From: a virus
DNA: 32,553 nucleotides
Virus record (IMG/VR): IMGVR_UViG_3300036884_000037
Span: 1 to 32,553 of that record
Reading direction: 5' to 3' (one strand)
Shown piece by piece: positions 7,891 to 14,936 of this stretch; within the stretch, counting starts at the first letter, position 1; the number at the start of each line of letters is the position of its first letter. The position numbers and the translations under genes were made by a program. A model generated the notes under the pieces. It ran no database searches and was not told where the DNA came from. It saw nothing but the letters and a program-made list of their open reading frames with translations.

Positions 7891-8178
7891 CTATTTAAGT
7901 AAATCGGGAATCATGCTTACGCCCTCTTCACGAGGAATGTGGACAAATCCGGCATAGATGTTGTTTTTGTAAAAGTAGATACCGTCCTTCTTCGGTTCAG
8001 TAGGATGCATAAAGTTCTCAAACCGTACACCTTTGTCAATCATGCTCCTGCCAAATGCAGCAGGATCAGCGGTCTGCGTATCCAGTCCGAGTTCAGCGAA
8101 CTTGGCCACGAGTGCTTCGGTTACAAACTTGGCTACATCATTGTATAACTTTTCCTGTTTCTCAATTATAGACGACAT
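7891..8178 (-). CDS. Hypothetical phage protein
   Basis: A 95-residue soluble protein with a helical N-terminal half (IIEKQEKLYNDVAKFVTEALVAKFAELGL) and a C-terminal half rich in aromatic residues (GIYFYKNNIYAGFVHIPREEG). It ends in TAG, showing that amber is an ordinary stop in this genome. Its start overlaps the end of the next gene upstream by 17 bases. No family was recognised. Confidence 0.7.
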   Translation of the reverse strand: MSSIIEKQEKLYNDVAKFVTEALVAKFAELGLDTQTADPAAFGRSMIDKGVRFENFMHPTEPKKDGIYFYKNNIYAGFVHIPREEGVSMIPDLLK

Positions 8179-8437
8179 TTAATTCTCCTTTTTCGCTGTC
8201 AATATCGAATGAAAAATCTGCGATATAATAAGGCACCCCACTAACATAGCCCTGTAACTCGAAACAAACATTCATTCTTTCCGGATAAATGGTTGATCCA
8301 TCCCTATCACACCGGATAACAAAGTTTCCCACGATAGGAGTAGTATTTTGCAGCTTTGTTTTTATAAATGGCGGCGGTTCCTTCGCATCAATCTTTAACC
8401 TTTTGGTAAATCCAAACATCGTTAAGATAACATCCAT
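8162..8437 (-). CDS. Hypothetical phage protein
   Basis: A 91-residue protein, MDVILTMFGFTKRLKIDAKEPPPFIKTKL at the start, then mostly beta-prone sequence (NFVIRCDRDGSTIYPERMNVCFELQGYV). It follows the VRR-NUC gene with a one-base gap and overlaps the following gene by 17 bases, so it is translated within the operon. No catalytic motif was seen. A short beta-barrel or binding fold is possible but unsupported. Confidence 0.65.
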   Translation of the reverse strand: MDVILTMFGFTKRLKIDAKEPPPFIKTKLQNTTPIVGNFVIRCDRDGSTIYPERMNVCFELQGYVSGVPYYIADFSFDIDSEKGELNVVYN

Positions 8438-8438
8438 G

Positions 8439-8777
8439 TTATATTCCTTTCAATAGACGGACGCGAAGCGCGGTCAAATCGACAAGATCATGGACAACCA
8501 CTTCCAGTGCTCCGGTAATATAGAGTGCAGAAAGTTGAGCCTGCTGTAGAGCGGTAGGACTTTTACCTGGAACCTTGGTTTCTATAGCAAAGAACCGACC
8601 TTTATATTCACCAAGAAAATCTGGGATTCCTGTAACCCCCATACCGTTAGATACCGGCATGAAAAACCATCCTGTATTGTTCGCCGTCGCTTCTATCGCC
8701 TTACTGGCAGAGATCATTCCCAACTCTTCCAGCATAGCACGAGTCATTTTTTTAACTTCACCTTCCCTGGTGCTCAT
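8439..8777 (-). CDS. VRR-NUC domain nuclease
   Basis: A 112-residue single-domain PD-(D/E)XK nuclease of the VRR-NUC type. Key motifs are GIPDFLGEYKGRFFAIETK (Asp of PD, then E-x-K), and KSPTALQQAQLSAL, the conserved Gln-rich helix. Such stand-alone enzymes cut Holliday-type or flapped DNA and commonly travel with an SNF2-like helicase in phages, as here. The start at 8777 is chosen because AAGGAAAG precedes it and it overlaps the upstream TGA as ATGA. An in-frame extension to 8819 lacks a site. Confidence 0.9.
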   Translation of the reverse strand: MSTREGEVKKMTRAMLEELGMISASKAIEATANNTGWFFMPVSNGMGVTGIPDFLGEYKGRFFAIETKVPGKSPTALQQAQLSALYITGALEVVVHDLVDLTALRVRLLKGI

Positions 8778-8989
8778 AGTTCTTTCCTTTCCGGATGTGG
8801 TATACTCATCAATGCCCATAATAGACGATGTTTCTTCCGAATCATTCTAGCTGCATCATCCCTAGTGTGCTCCCCAGGATCTATTTGGATCGACATTCCG
8901 AGTACCCGACCGTCTTTAATCAAGGATAGATGATAATGCAGCTTCATTTCAGGAAATGCTAATACCTGCTTGTACCATATAAATATCAT
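8774..8989 (-). CDS. Hypothetical phage protein
   Basis: A 71-residue protein with an amphipathic beta-like first half (KLHYHLSLIKDGRVLGMSIQIDPG) and a basic C-terminus (DDAARMIRKKHRLLW). The start ATG overlaps the upstream stop by one base (TAATG) with AAAGGATC as ribosome site. It is coupled at its 3' end to the VRR-NUC gene. No known motif was recognised. Confidence 0.65.
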   Translation of the reverse strand: MIFIWYKQVLAFPEMKLHYHLSLIKDGRVLGMSIQIDPGEHTRDDAARMIRKKHRLLWALMSIPHPERKEL

Positions 8990-9213
8990 TACTTTGATCC
9001 TTTTATATACTTAGAAAATGTTGGGCATTGATACCCAGTCTCCATACAATAACCAAAAATATGATCTGGGCAATCTATACACGGAGGTAAATCGCTTGCA
9101 TACATAGTAAGCATCCACGCTTTTAGGCTTATCACTTCTTCCAGGGAAAAAGTAAACTCTGTTGCTATGATCTTCTTTTCAATTCGCACCAGCGAATGCA
9201 TGGAGGTATTCAT
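8989..9213 (-). CDS. Small protein with four-Cys putative zinc site
   Basis: A 74-residue protein whose C-terminal third holds PPCIDCPDHIFGYC and YQC, a plausible C-x2-C...C...C metal site, after a helical N-terminal part (EEVISLKAWMLTMYA). It overlaps the nuclease gene upstream (TAATG) and the next gene downstream. It could be an accessory factor for the nuclease it follows, based only on translational coupling. Confidence 0.65.
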   Translation of the reverse strand: MNTSMHSLVRIEKKIIATEFTFSLEEVISLKAWMLTMYASDLPPCIDCPDHIFGYCMETGYQCPTFSKYIKGSK

Positions 9214-10388
9214 TACCGTTTACCACAATGAGTACAACTTGTAACCTCACAATAATTTTTACACAGTCCATTTGTTTTGGCCTGCCATAGCTGGTTATCC
9301 CATGCTTCTCTGTATCTGGCAATGCGTCCAAGCAGTTTTTTCAACTCAGGAAGAAGATCTGCTCTTGTCAATGTTACCGGATCAGATACTTTATCTGATT
9401 TCAGCCATACATATCTGGAAATAAAAGTATGGACATCTCTTCTGGCCAATGCTAAGAATATGCAGAATATCCTAAGCTGATCTTCCTCATTCTTTTCCTT
9501 GCCAGATTTCCAGTCAAAGATCTTGGCTACTCCATCTTTAATTACAGCGACATCCAGCTTCGCCCGACCCCAGGCATCTTTTGCAAACCAACTGGTCATA
9601 GCTAGTCCTTCATTGAGAGTAAGTTCTTGCTCCACCAGAAGTTCCCCGCCTTGAGCAGCGGCGATCATAGCATCTGCATACTTGGCATATGGCTGAACTA
9701 CGGGGTCCATGCCTTTACCCTTCAGATAAAGTTCCAATCCTTTATGCTTAATATTTCCATCAAGACATTCAGGCGTTTCAACGAACTTCACTGATTTATA
9801 GTACCGACTCTCAGCACATTTCAACGGGCATATTTCAAAATCGTTCAACGCCGTATATGACCATGAGAATTTTGGTGGAACAAAACCAGCCGCGCTGGGG
9901 ATAAGCTGCACATTCTCTTGAATAATTTCAGCGGCAATTGTGGGGGTAATCGCGGTGGCAGGTTCATTCGCAGCTTGCGCTGGGTTTACTGCATCAGCGA
10001 GAACCCCAGCAACTACTGGGATACTCAGTTCCGCGATCCTTATGATCAATGTTTCGTCGATTGCCCCAGTTCCTTGAATGTTCTTATCCCCTTTGCGCGG
10101 TGGTTTAGACAAGTGCTTTGTGGCCTGAAAGTAATCCATTGCTGACTTAGGCACTTTATATTTACTGGCCGCATTAGCCGCCAACTGCACATCTTTCTGC
10201 CATGCCTTCCATAGTTCAATCCTGAAGGTTTCTTCTGTCAAATCAAATTTACGATCAGGGCCGGTAAATATAATTCCCTGATTATTCATCAACACCTCTT
10301 TTGTAGTTATCAATTTATCAAAAGGTAGTTGATGTATGTACATGACATCTCTCGGTTTCTCAGGAACAAATCCTTCAAGAAATTCCAT
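9213..10388 (-). CDS. RecB/Cas4-like PD-(D/E)XK exonuclease with Fe-S-type cysteines
   Basis: A 391-residue protein with a poorly conserved N-terminal 170 residues and a C-terminal nuclease domain of the RecB/Cas4 class. SWSYTALNDFEICPLKC opens the domain, GNIKHKGLELYL supplies the histidine motif, KLDVAVIKDGVAKIFDWKSGK supplies the Asp and D-x-K catalytic core, and CKNYCEVTSCTHCG closes it. One Cys before and three after the core is the usual layout for an iron-sulfur cluster in this class. It is likely a DNA end-processing enzyme for phage recombination. AAAGGAG precedes the ATG and a promoter lies at 10409-10437. Confidence 0.82.
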   Translation of the reverse strand: MEFLEGFVPEKPRDVMYIHQLPFDKLITTKEVLMNNQGIIFTGPDRKFDLTEETFRIELWKAWQKDVQLAANAASKYKVPKSAMDYFQATKHLSKPPRKGDKNIQGTGAIDETLIIRIAELSIPVVAGVLADAVNPAQAANEPATAITPTIAAEIIQENVQLIPSAAGFVPPKFSWSYTALNDFEICPLKCAESRYYKSVKFVETPECLDGNIKHKGLELYLKGKGMDPVVQPYAKYADAMIAAAQGGELLVEQELTLNEGLAMTSWFAKDAWGRAKLDVAVIKDGVAKIFDWKSGKEKNEEDQLRIFCIFLALARRDVHTFISRYVWLKSDKVSDPVTLTRADLLPELKKLLGRIARYREAWDNQLWQAKTNGLCKNYCEVTSCTHCGKR

Positions 10389-10408
10389 AACTTTCTCCTT
10401 TATTTAAT

Positions 10409-10437
10409 ACCCTACTACCTTTATACGCAGCTTGCAA
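10409..10437 (-). promoter_or_regulatory. Sigma70-type promoter for the exonuclease gene
   Basis: On the minus strand TTGCAA (10437-10432), 17 bases, TAGGGT (10414-10409), then ATTAAATAAAGGAG leading to the nuclease ATG. The same TAGGGTA -10 occurs with 17-base spacing at 5612-5640. The -35 lies inside the last codons of the preceding gene. Confidence 0.5.
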
Positions 10438-10708
10438 GAACTTTTTTTGTCGCGTCCAATATTTTTTGTTTAGTCTGCTGAATAAGCTCTTTGTCATGCT
10501 GCTGCATTTCCCACTCAGTCATTATATACAGTGTTGCTTTCATCGTTGCTTCATACTGCCCCTCGTGTATGATTACATTCATTTGTGCTGCTATATGGGG
10601 TAAAAACGTATGCGCAAGTCTGTCCTTTAAGTATAATCTGTATGCAAAATCATCTGAGCCCTGCAATAAGTCTGCTTCGGTTACCACTAAGGTACTAGTA
10701 TACTCCAT
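10421..10708 (-). CDS. Hypothetical helical phage protein
   Basis: A 95-residue, mostly helical protein: SDDFAYRLYLKDRLAHTFLPHI, a middle His/Glu part and a Lys-rich amphipathic end (ELIQQTKQKILDATKKVLASC). GAAAGGAGAAAGCAA precedes the ATG. It overlaps the end of the amber-interrupted zinc-ribbon frame and its own 3' end carries the -35 of the nuclease promoter. No family was recognised. Confidence 0.7.
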   Translation of the reverse strand: MEYTSTLVVTEADLLQGSDDFAYRLYLKDRLAHTFLPHIAAQMNVIIHEGQYEATMKATLYIMTEWEMQQHDKELIQQTKQKILDATKKVLASCV

Positions 10709-10865
10709 TTGCTTTCTCCTTTCTTCTTATATCTGCTTCTTCCCGCAGCATCTTCATGATTACTGCATCAGCAATCTTCTTATTATATTGCGGACAGCTC
10801 CGGTTCGGACATCCCTTCTCAGATTCAATATCACTATCCCCTACAAGCTGATGTCCGCACTTACA
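10695..10865 (-). pseudogene. Zinc-ribbon frame continuing after an in-frame amber codon
   Basis: Directly after the TAG at 10868-10866 the same frame runs on for 56 codons to a second TAG. It encodes CKCGHQLVGDSD, then GCPNRSCPQYNKK and a helical Lys/Glu-rich end. The paired CxC and CxxxxC motifs look like the second half of one zinc-binding protein whose first half lies upstream. There is no start codon near its beginning, so it would be made only by readthrough of the amber codon or is a remnant of a broken gene. Confidence 0.55.
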
Positions 10866-10982
10866 CTAATAAACAGGGCGCGGCTTGACACATCCCTTCG
10901 GACACCACGGAGGACACGCGCCTGCATCAAATACATAGCCATCACAGTCCATCCACTCAGGACAACTATCACAATAACCCAT
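10866..10982 (-). CDS. 38-residue Cys-rich protein, likely N-terminal part of an amber-split gene
   Basis: The ATG at 10982 has GGAGAGG upstream and follows the preceding gene's TAA by two bases. The peptide contains MGYCDSCPEWMDCDG and ACPPWCPKGCVKP, seven cysteines in all, so it should bind metal. It stops at TAG after KPRPVY, but the frame continues with a further zinc motif. Other genes here also end in TAG, so amber is a true stop in this genome. Whether the short form is functional is not known. Confidence 0.55.
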   Translation of the reverse strand: MGYCDSCPEWMDCDGYVFDAGACPPWCPKGCVKPRPVY

Positions 10983-10984
10983 GA

Positions 10985-11290
10985 TTACCTCTCCGGTATA
11001 GGTCTATACAAAAAGAAAAAGACTTGTTCGCCAGATGAATGATCCACGAATGCTTTTCTTCCGGCAAAAGCATAGCCTTTCTTTGTATGCTTTTTCATAA
11101 AATCTGCCGCTTCATAGGCCATATCTCGTGGGTCCATCCATGTACTACAGCGAAATTGTAGCTCATATGGTAGCAGCGGATGTTTTCTTTTATATCTTTT
11201 CTTTCTCTCTTCCCTTGGAATGTATGATGGAGGAAATGCCTGCGGCACAACTTTCGGCCTTTGTCCGTTACGTGCTGGTGTGTTGATCAT
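10985..11290 (-). CDS. Hypothetical basic phage protein
   Basis: A 101-residue protein with a strongly basic, Pro-rich N-terminal half (PARNGQRPKVVPQAFPPSY, then REERKKRYKRKH) and a C-terminal half that looks folded (MAYEAADFMKKHTKKGYAFAGRKAF). GGGGGTAAAA precedes the ATG. The charge suggests nucleic-acid contact, but no domain was recognised. It is followed after two bases by the Cys-rich gene. Confidence 0.65.
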   Translation of the reverse strand: MINTPARNGQRPKVVPQAFPPSYIPREERKKRYKRKHPLLPYELQFRCSTWMDPRDMAYEAADFMKKHTKKGYAFAGRKAFVDHSSGEQVFFFLYRPIPER

Positions 11291-11299
11291 TTTTACCCC

Positions 11300-11509
11300 C
11301 TAGTCCTGCACCCAATTTGTTTTTTCCCAGCCTGTTAGGGCAACTATCTCCCCATCTATAACAATATCGGACACTACAGTATATTGCTCACGCCACACCG
11401 CCCATTCTAGCCACCTTGTTTCCGAGCCAAGCATTACTGGTATAAACAGGAATCCAGCGCCTGTCCTAGTGTCTCCTAAGTCCGGATATACTTTTTTACT
11501 CCATCTCAT
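11300..11509 (-). CDS. Hypothetical phage protein
   Basis: A 69-residue, Trp-rich protein (LEWAVWREQY, GWEKTNWVQD) with a beta-prone middle (GAGFLFIPVMLGSETRW). Small phage proteins with this Trp-rich pattern are common next to DNA polymerase genes and have no known role. The start uses GGAGGTTGAA, formed by the end of the upstream gene. Confidence 0.7.
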   Translation of the reverse strand: MRWSKKVYPDLGDTRTGAGFLFIPVMLGSETRWLEWAVWREQYTVVSDIVIDGEIVALTGWEKTNWVQD

Positions 11510-11510
11510 T

Positions 11511-11735
11511 TCAACCTCCGTACTGTTTGGATTGCCAGTTAATTGCTGTCATTCGGGATTCAAAGTGCGCTATCTCCCGCGCACGTAGCTTTTCAATAGC
11601 GCCCTGTTTATTTTCTGAAAGATGCGCATCTCCATACCGCATATATACCTGGGGTAATACCTCATTTATTACAAGCTCATGATCGTTATTAAGCAGGGCT
11701 CCATACATAACTGGTTTGCGGCTGTAATCTATCAC
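11511..11735 (-). CDS. Hypothetical phage protein
   Basis: A 74-residue protein that begins at GTG overlapping the TGA of the polymerase palm gene (GTGA), which implies translational coupling. It contains helical NKQGAIEKLRAREIAHFESRM and ends NWQSKQYGG. Codons of that end supply the ribosome site of the next gene. No domain was recognised. Confidence 0.65.
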   Translation of the reverse strand: MIDYSRKPVMYGALLNNDHELVINEVLPQVYMRYGDAHLSENKQGAIEKLRAREIAHFESRMTAINWQSKQYGG

Positions 11736-12724
11736 TTGATGTACCTCCTATCCCAGCCGCCCTCTGAGGCAAGAGGTAAATCTGGAGCCCATGAAGGCGG
11801 TGTGGCCATTATAATACCCATTTCCTTGTATACATCTTCAGCCTGATTTTCAGGACACACAGATAAGATCTCGTCATGCACTTGATGCACACAACGAATT
11901 CCTTCTTGCTGCATCCTGAGCATGTCGTCGGTGATAACGATTCGTGCCAGCGCCTGTGTGATATTCTCATCAACTTTTCCGCCGTACAACTTTTCTCTTT
12001 GCCCTTTCTTTCTATCCCGTAGGATACTGAACTCATTGTATTTTCCTTCTTTCTTCGTGCGCAGCTCAACATAGCGCATAATCATCCCATTTGGTAGACG
12101 TAGTCCCTCAGCACAGGTTTCAATAATTCCCCCGTTCCCGAACTGCCACCCATATTGCCCGCATACAATTGCCTCTAACGATTCTTGACAAGTCTTCCAG
12201 AACTGGATCAGCATCGGGTTATTATCCCGAAAGGTTTTGATTATTCTCTCTGCATTCGCGCAGTGCGTGGCATGGGTAACAAAATCAATACTCGGAGGCA
12301 AGGATTCTTCAACATATTTTCTATGAATCCCTAAGAATCGTTCTGGATATACCCCAAGAGACTGAGCTACATCTTCCCCGAGCAACCGACCCTTCTCACC
12401 TAGCATCCCTACCCTGAGCATACCTTGAAACTTTTTCCATCCGAGTCCATAACCGCAACCGAGGGTCACAGTCTTTCCTAGAAATCTTTCCTTTGGATGT
12501 TCCTTCTTTTTAATTGGCTTACTGAATATCGTTGTGGCCATTTTACAATAAGCATCTTCGCCTCGCCGATAGGTATCGACCATGCTCATCTGCTCTGCTA
12601 ACCAGAAATTTATTCTGGCTTCGATTTGCGACAAGTCACGTACCACAATAACATGTCCTGGAGGGGCCATTATAGCACGTCTAAGTGCTGAAATTCCTGT
12701 GCCGTCGCAGCGATCACACTTCAT
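11732..12724 (-). CDS. Family A DNA polymerase, palm and fingers part (split gene)
   Basis: A 330-residue C-terminal half of a family A DNA polymerase. It starts MKCDRCDGTGISALRRAIM, so a CxxC pair stands directly before the palm. Motif A is VRDLSQIEARI (about 28-38), motif B (O-helix) is RFLGKTVTLGCGYG (about 81-94), and motif C is HQVHDEIL (about 282-289), so all catalytic residues are present. The exonuclease and thumb regions are missing and are encoded 460 bases upstream as a separate gene. The start ATG has only a weak AGG site and lies inside the end of the upstream small gene. The full enzyme probably forms from the two products. Confidence 0.9.
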   Translation of the reverse strand: MKCDRCDGTGISALRRAIMAPPGHVIVVRDLSQIEARINFWLAEQMSMVDTYRRGEDAYCKMATTIFSKPIKKKEHPKERFLGKTVTLGCGYGLGWKKFQGMLRVGMLGEKGRLLGEDVAQSLGVYPERFLGIHRKYVEESLPPSIDFVTHATHCANAERIIKTFRDNNPMLIQFWKTCQESLEAIVCGQYGWQFGNGGIIETCAEGLRLPNGMIMRYVELRTKKEGKYNEFSILRDRKKGQREKLYGGKVDENITQALARIVITDDMLRMQQEGIRCVHQVHDEILSVCPENQAEDVYKEMGIIMATPPSWAPDLPLASEGGWDRRYIK

Positions 12725-12953
12725 TGAAAAACCTGAGAGTATAAAATTTTTTCGTTTTTTTCTTTATTTCCCATGACTCACGCAATTGTGCCGCCCGCCT
12801 TTGTGCATCAATTAAATAACTAAAATATTGAATAAAATCAAATTCCTTATCAGTAATCCAAAAGGGGGAATATTTATATCTGTATTGAACAAAATAGAGT
12901 GTGTCCTGGTCCGACTCCCATATTCTTATTTCCGTACCTATTCTATATTTCAT
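12714..12953 (-). CDS. Hypothetical protein lodged between polymerase halves
   Basis: A 79-residue protein rich in aromatic residues (LYFVQYRYKYSPFWITDKEFDFIQYFSYLIDAQ split across the middle) with a basic C-terminal helix (LRESWEIKKKTKKF). GGGGGGAAAAA before the ATG is a good ribosome site and the start overlaps the upstream stop as ATGA. Its end overlaps the start of the polymerase palm gene. It looks like an ordinary small phage gene rather than part of an intron or intein. Confidence 0.65.
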   Translation of the reverse strand: MKYRIGTEIRIWESDQDTLYFVQYRYKYSPFWITDKEFDFIQYFSYLIDAQRRAAQLRESWEIKKKTKKFYTLRFFNEV

Positions 12954-13198
12954 TTTTTCCCCCCAAATACTCTACGCCATAAAGACGGTTGGTATAAACT
13001 ACGCTCGGGTCCACAATCTCCGCGCTCACGCATATAACGCGCAGATGGGCGCAGCGCTCCATGTTTACCGAGTGATATTAATGCTTCATGTCCGGTATAT
13101 GGATCAGTCTGATACTCCCATGGCCCATCTTGCACTTTGCATACAGGATAATCCATACCTACATGAATAAAATGCTTACATCCGCTACACGTTTTCAT
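12950..13198 (-). CDS. Cys-rich phage protein lodged between polymerase halves
   Basis: An 82-residue protein beginning MKTCSGCKHF and continuing YPVCK, DGPWEYQTDPYTGHEAL and RGDCGPERSLYQPS. The CxxCKHF opening, the later P-x-C and the closing DCGPE-like segment match a common family of small phage zinc proteins without known role. The start at 13198 is favoured by AGAGG five bases before it. A GTG at 13231 is possible but has no site. The gene begins 13 bases inside the polymerase exonuclease gene. Confidence 0.7.
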   Translation of the reverse strand: MKTCSGCKHFIHVGMDYPVCKVQDGPWEYQTDPYTGHEALISLGKHGALRPSARYMRERGDCGPERSLYQPSLWRRVFGGKK

Positions 13199-14276
13199 CA
13201 GGAACCTCTTTTTCGCCATTACATCGGCCACACAATTTTGTCAAATTTTGCGCATTTGACTTATCGCCACCACCAAGTCTTCCTGTGTGTGCGGCATATA
13301 CTTTCAGGTAAATAGGAAATGTTCCACGCCCTGCTATCCCTATAAATCGTTCTGATCGAGTTTGTTTGATTGTGCTTTTGATTCCGAACCGAGCTTCCAT
13401 GAGCGCGGCAATCATAGGATCTTCACTCGCTGCCAATTCCTTCGCAGCCTCGTCGTTCTTAGCCAGAGCATAGGCCCATGACTTCATTCCTTCCGGTAAT
13501 AGTCCTGACGGTTCTTCCCCAGGATCTTCGTCTGGGTGCGCCTTGCGCCAGGAGGGACTGATCTTCTTAGGTGGATCAACCCCGTACTCCAGTAGTAACT
13601 TAGCAAATTGAGGGTTAGACGCCAACACCGAACGGTCAGCGGATATCTTTTCCATTAATAACCGCTTATCTTCGATCTCATCGTCTCTCATCTGGATCAG
13701 TAGATCCCGATCCAACACCGTCACCGGCTCGGTGAACATTCGAGTAACAAGATCAATCACCCGTAATTCTGAAAGAGGGTATCCCACTTTCATGATGCCG
13801 AAGGCTTCTCTCGTCCTCTCTGTGTCGTTCATACAGTAAAACCCATATCGTTCTAGCTCTTGGTATGTGAAGTCTCTTAAATGCTTTCCTCGTGCGTTAT
13901 CGACCTCTTTCCCCTTTGCCCTTATTCCCAGTATATCGCACATATTAGCAAGAGACGCACGTTCTGCTGGATATAGCGCCCTGAACATTGGTAGGGTATC
14001 CAGTATGAACGCCGGACGATAACCGTATCTCCAATTGAGTATGGCCATATCAAAATGCGCATGATGTGATAGGACCATACATTGATCCCAGGGTATCTTA
14101 GCGAGAACTGCTGGAACTTGTGGACCTGGAACCCAGAACGCTGGATTCTCATCCATTTGAAAACTACACATGATAGTTTCAAATCTCGGATCTCGGATAT
14201 ATTCCTCGTTTGTCATACTTGAAAGAGTATATCCAGTTCCGTAGAAAGTTTCAAAGTCAAGGGTTAAGAAATGCAT
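13185..14276 (-). CDS. Family A DNA polymerase, 3'-5' exonuclease and thumb part (split gene)
   Basis: A 363-residue N-terminal half of a family A DNA polymerase. LDFETFYGTG (about 6-15) is Exo I, HHAHFDMAIL is Exo II, and YCMNDTERTREAF is Exo III, so the proofreading site is intact. It continues through a thumb-like region to AAHTGRLGGGDKSNAQNL, which in single-chain enzymes leads directly to the palm, and then ends after CGRCNGEKEVPDENV with TAG. The chain therefore breaks just after a CxxC pair, and the missing palm and fingers are encoded downstream. It follows the preceding gene with no gap. Confidence 0.9.
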   Translation of the reverse strand: MHFLTLDFETFYGTGYTLSSMTNEEYIRDPRFETIMCSFQMDENPAFWVPGPQVPAVLAKIPWDQCMVLSHHAHFDMAILNWRYGYRPAFILDTLPMFRALYPAERASLANMCDILGIRAKGKEVDNARGKHLRDFTYQELERYGFYCMNDTERTREAFGIMKVGYPLSELRVIDLVTRMFTEPVTVLDRDLLIQMRDDEIEDKRLLMEKISADRSVLASNPQFAKLLLEYGVDPPKKISPSWRKAHPDEDPGEEPSGLLPEGMKSWAYALAKNDEAAKELAASEDPMIAALMEARFGIKSTIKQTRSERFIGIAGRGTFPIYLKVYAAHTGRLGGGDKSNAQNLTKLCGRCNGEKEVPDENV

Positions 14277-14468
14277 CTAGTTCCTCGCCAAGTCTATCAA
14301 AATATCGGCATTTGGCCCTTCTATTGAATTATAATCCATAGTCAGATCGCCGGTCAATCCGAACCGCTCAATAGTAAGGGCAGCAAAGATTAACCCTGAA
14401 GCTTTACATTTACTTTCATTGGCAGTGAAACGCAACCCATTACAAATGTCCTGAATATTCTGGTCCAT
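14277..14468 (-). CDS. Hypothetical phage protein
   Basis: A 63-residue protein (IQDICNGLRFTANESKCKASGLIFAALTIERFGL in the first half, acidic second half). AAGGGAGATCAAT is the ribosome site. It ends in TAG, and the ATG of the polymerase exonuclease gene follows at once, so the two are probably co-translated. It may be a polymerase-associated factor, judging by context only. Confidence 0.65.
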   Translation of the reverse strand: MDQNIQDICNGLRFTANESKCKASGLIFAALTIERFGLTGDLTMDYNSIEGPNADILIDLARN

Positions 14469-14480
14469 ATTGATCTCCCT

Positions 14481-14687
14481 TTAGTGAATAACTGGAGGAA
14501 CTACTGTAGGATTACCAGCTTCCACCAATTTTGCTATGCGGCTGCGTTCTTCTACTATCAATTCTTCACAAGCTACAACGGTCGCTTTGAAATGCGGGCT
14601 CCAGTCACCTGTGCAATGAATTCCAAGTAATTCATTTTTCACCGTAGTAATCAGATTCTCCATGATCCTTAGCTCAGTTCTATTCAT
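14481..14687 (-). CDS. Hypothetical helical phage protein
   Basis: A 68-residue protein of mainly amphipathic helix (RTELRIMENLITTVKNELLGI, then a helix EELIVEERSRIAKLVEAG) ending VVPPVIH. GGAGG before the ATG is strong. The start overlaps the end of the membrane micropeptide gene. No family was recognised. Confidence 0.65.
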   Translation of the reverse strand: MNRTELRIMENLITTVKNELLGIHCTGDWSPHFKATVVACEELIVEERSRIAKLVEAGNPTVVPPVIH

Positions 14688-14793
14688 TTTTATCCTCCGG
14701 CCGACACGCAGCCCCTAGTAAGATGAGCAATGCACAGAAGTATATGTTCAACACTAGCAGGAAATAGACATCAAGTAAAGAAAAAAAGCTCAT
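14680..14793 (-). CDS. 37-residue single-span membrane peptide
   Basis: ATG at 14793 is preceded by AAAAGGAGCGAAACGA and overlaps the upstream TGA (ATGA). The product is one hydrophobic helix (LLDVYFLLVLNIYFCALLIL) followed by GAACRPEDKNE, a short polar tail. The Ala-Ala-Cys after the helix faintly resembles a lipobox, but the flanking residues do not fit well. The function is unknown. Confidence 0.6.
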   Translation of the reverse strand: MSFFSLLDVYFLLVLNIYFCALLILLGAACRPEDKNE

Positions 14794-14936
14794 TCGTTTC
14801 GCTCCTTTTTATACTGTTCTAATAACTGTGTCAATATTGATTCAAAATATGGCCTGAGCGGGGACGCAGATGAGGGTAATCCCATGATTTTATCTGCAAA
14901 AAACTCGATCAATTTTACAGTGCTGCTTACTAGCAT
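14790..14936 (-). CDS. 48-residue hypothetical protein
   Basis: A small helical protein (STVKLIEFFADKIMG, PYFESILTQLLEQYKKERNE) from ATG at 14936, which overlaps the TAA of the HTH gene (TAATG). AGGTGGGAATA is the ribosome site. It ends as ATGA into the membrane peptide gene. The continuous coupling on both sides supports it being real. Confidence 0.6.
   Translation of the reverse strand: MLVSSTVKLIEFFADKIMGLPSSASPLRPYFESILTQLLEQYKKERNE

Noticed and set aside
10695-10982. Genome-wide reassignment of TAG to a sense codon
   Set aside because: Several well-supported genes end in TAG at natural positions (7891, 13185, 14277, 15911), and the long frame itself ends in a second TAG, so code 11 fits better.
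12725-13184. Group I or II intron, or intein, in the polymerase gene
   Set aside because: The gap is filled almost completely by two small genes with their own ribosome sites and overlaps. There is no homing endonuclease, no continuous frame, and no room for a catalytic intron core outside the genes.
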